From Pseudomonadales bacterium (GTDB lineage Bacteria > Pseudomonadota > Gammaproteobacteria > Pseudomonadales > UBA7239): 64,000 bases of DNA. This document shows positions 63,610 to 64,000 of the stretch, one piece after another. The DNA lies in assembly GCA_028280345.1 (NCBI GenBank), contig JANQLY010000010.1, forward strand, positions 186,001 through 250,000, given 5' to 3'. Below the pieces are notes generated by a model that saw nothing but the letters and a program-made list of their open reading frames with translations, searched no databases and was not told the origin of the DNA. Positions within the stretch are counted from its first letter, which is position 1; the number at the start of each line of letters is the position of its first letter. Position numbers and translations under genes: made by a program.

Positions 63610-64000
63610 ATGATTGAGCACCTTGATCGTCAGTTGCCGTCGGCATTTGTCGAGGAAGAGCCCTCAATTGAAGATCGAATTCGCGCGCGTGTCATTGCGG
63701 GTTGGTTCATTTCAATTCTTTTCATGTGTGCACTGATCTTTGTGATTTGCCTGGGTATCCACCTGTTTACCTATAAGGATTACAGTCTGGTATTGGTTGC
63801 CGTGGGAAGCATAGCTATCGTGTTTGCGTTTCAACACTATATGTTTCGCCATACCACCAAGGTGAGTAACAGTGCGACGTTTTTTTCAATGACATTTTTT
63901 GCGATTGTTTTCGCGACGGTGCTTGTGACCGGCTCGTGGGACTCACCGGCGCGTCAATTGCTATTTTGTTTGCCGCTGATTTCGTTTCTTGTCGGTGGCA
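63610..64000 (+). CDS. Membrane sensor or signalling protein, N-terminal part (cut by window edge)
   Basis: 130 codons of an open frame from ATG 63610 (MIEHLDRQLPSAFVEEEPSI); a TTG at 63589 in the same frame (LSSFRRK, GGAACAGCC upstream) is an alternative start. A charged N-terminus is followed by at least four hydrophobic helices (VIAGWFISILFMCALIFVIC, LVLVAVGSIAIVFAF, TFFSMTFFAIVFATVLVTG, LLFCLPLISFLVGG). This multi-TM start resembles the membrane sensor modules of histidine kinases or diguanylate cyclases, but the output domain is outside the window, so the type is not known. Confidence 0.55.
   Translation, partial: MIEHLDRQLPSAFVEEEPSIEDRIRARVIAGWFISILFMCALIFVICLGIHLFTYKDYSLVLVAVGSIAIVFAFQHYMFRHTTKVSNSATFFSMTFFAIVFATVLVTGSWDSPARQLLFCLPLISFLVGG

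Noticed and set aside
1..64000. CRISPR arrays, rRNA, tRNA and complete insertion sequences
   Set aside because: No regularly spaced direct repeats, clover-leaf sequences, rRNA stretches or transposase genes were recognised on either strand.

Overview
The window is chromosomal DNA of a gammaproteobacterium, most likely an aquatic member of the Pseudomonadales/Cellvibrionales lineage. The evidence is the gene neighbourhoods: thiI-glnA-DUF4124-ntrB-ntrC, greA-carB-carA, smpB/ratA-ratB/bamE-fur-recN, and hisF-deacetylase-ctpA-envC-gpmI divergent from yibN-grxC-secB. Several secreted proteins carry thrombospondin type-3 (TSP3) calcium repeats, which is common in marine relatives. No rRNA, tRNA, CRISPR array or complete insertion sequence was seen.

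Layout. 1-4.3 kb is an accessory island. It holds the start of a CD-NTase-like nucleotidyltransferase that runs off the left edge, a divergent HTH regulator, an ImmA/IrrE protease, a tyrosine-recombinase stump, a broken Rhs toxin tip, and a miniature Rhs lipoprotein with a small membrane protein behind it. 4.4-11.2 kb is the nitrogen block: thiI, then glnA, a DUF4124 gene and ntrBC. Both glnA and ntrB are preceded by readable NtrC sites and sigma-54 promoters. A strongly structured 92-nt element lies between ntrC and the next gene. 11.3-20.9 kb holds envelope and metabolic genes: an acetyltransferase-like protein, a lone FimV N-terminal domain, an aldo/keto reductase, two GT-C-type glycosyltransferases, a CREST-family membrane hydrolase and a lipoprotein. 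20.9-32.8 kb is housekeeping: greA-carB-carA, smpB, a sodium symporter, ratA-ratB, bamE, fur, recN with two LexA boxes, and hrcA.

32.9-40 kb is lineage-specific. It has a Gly/Ser-rich TSP3 protein, two outer-membrane beta-barrels, a large TSP3 secreted protein and a transmembrane Ser/Thr kinase. 40-48.8 kb has an NTF2-like/SDR pair, hisF, and the ctpA-envC-gpmI and yibN-grxC-secB groups. envC is broken by one base exactly at an A AAA AAG slippery heptamer. 48.8-64 kb has a DUF1643 protein, a 675-residue TSP3/FG-GAP propeller protein, a GNAT, an NTF2-like and an epimerase gene, an RND pump with a divergent MarR regulator, a Ycf48-like protein paired with an MMPL transporter, a YiiX-like cysteine hydrolase, and the start of a membrane sensor protein cut by the right edge.

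The best leads for something new are the structured leader at 11237-11328, the envC frameshift, the miniature Rhs lipoprotein with its candidate immunity gene, and the nucleotidyltransferase/HTH/ImmA cluster at the left edge. All functions are inferred from sequence motifs read by eye; no database search was run.
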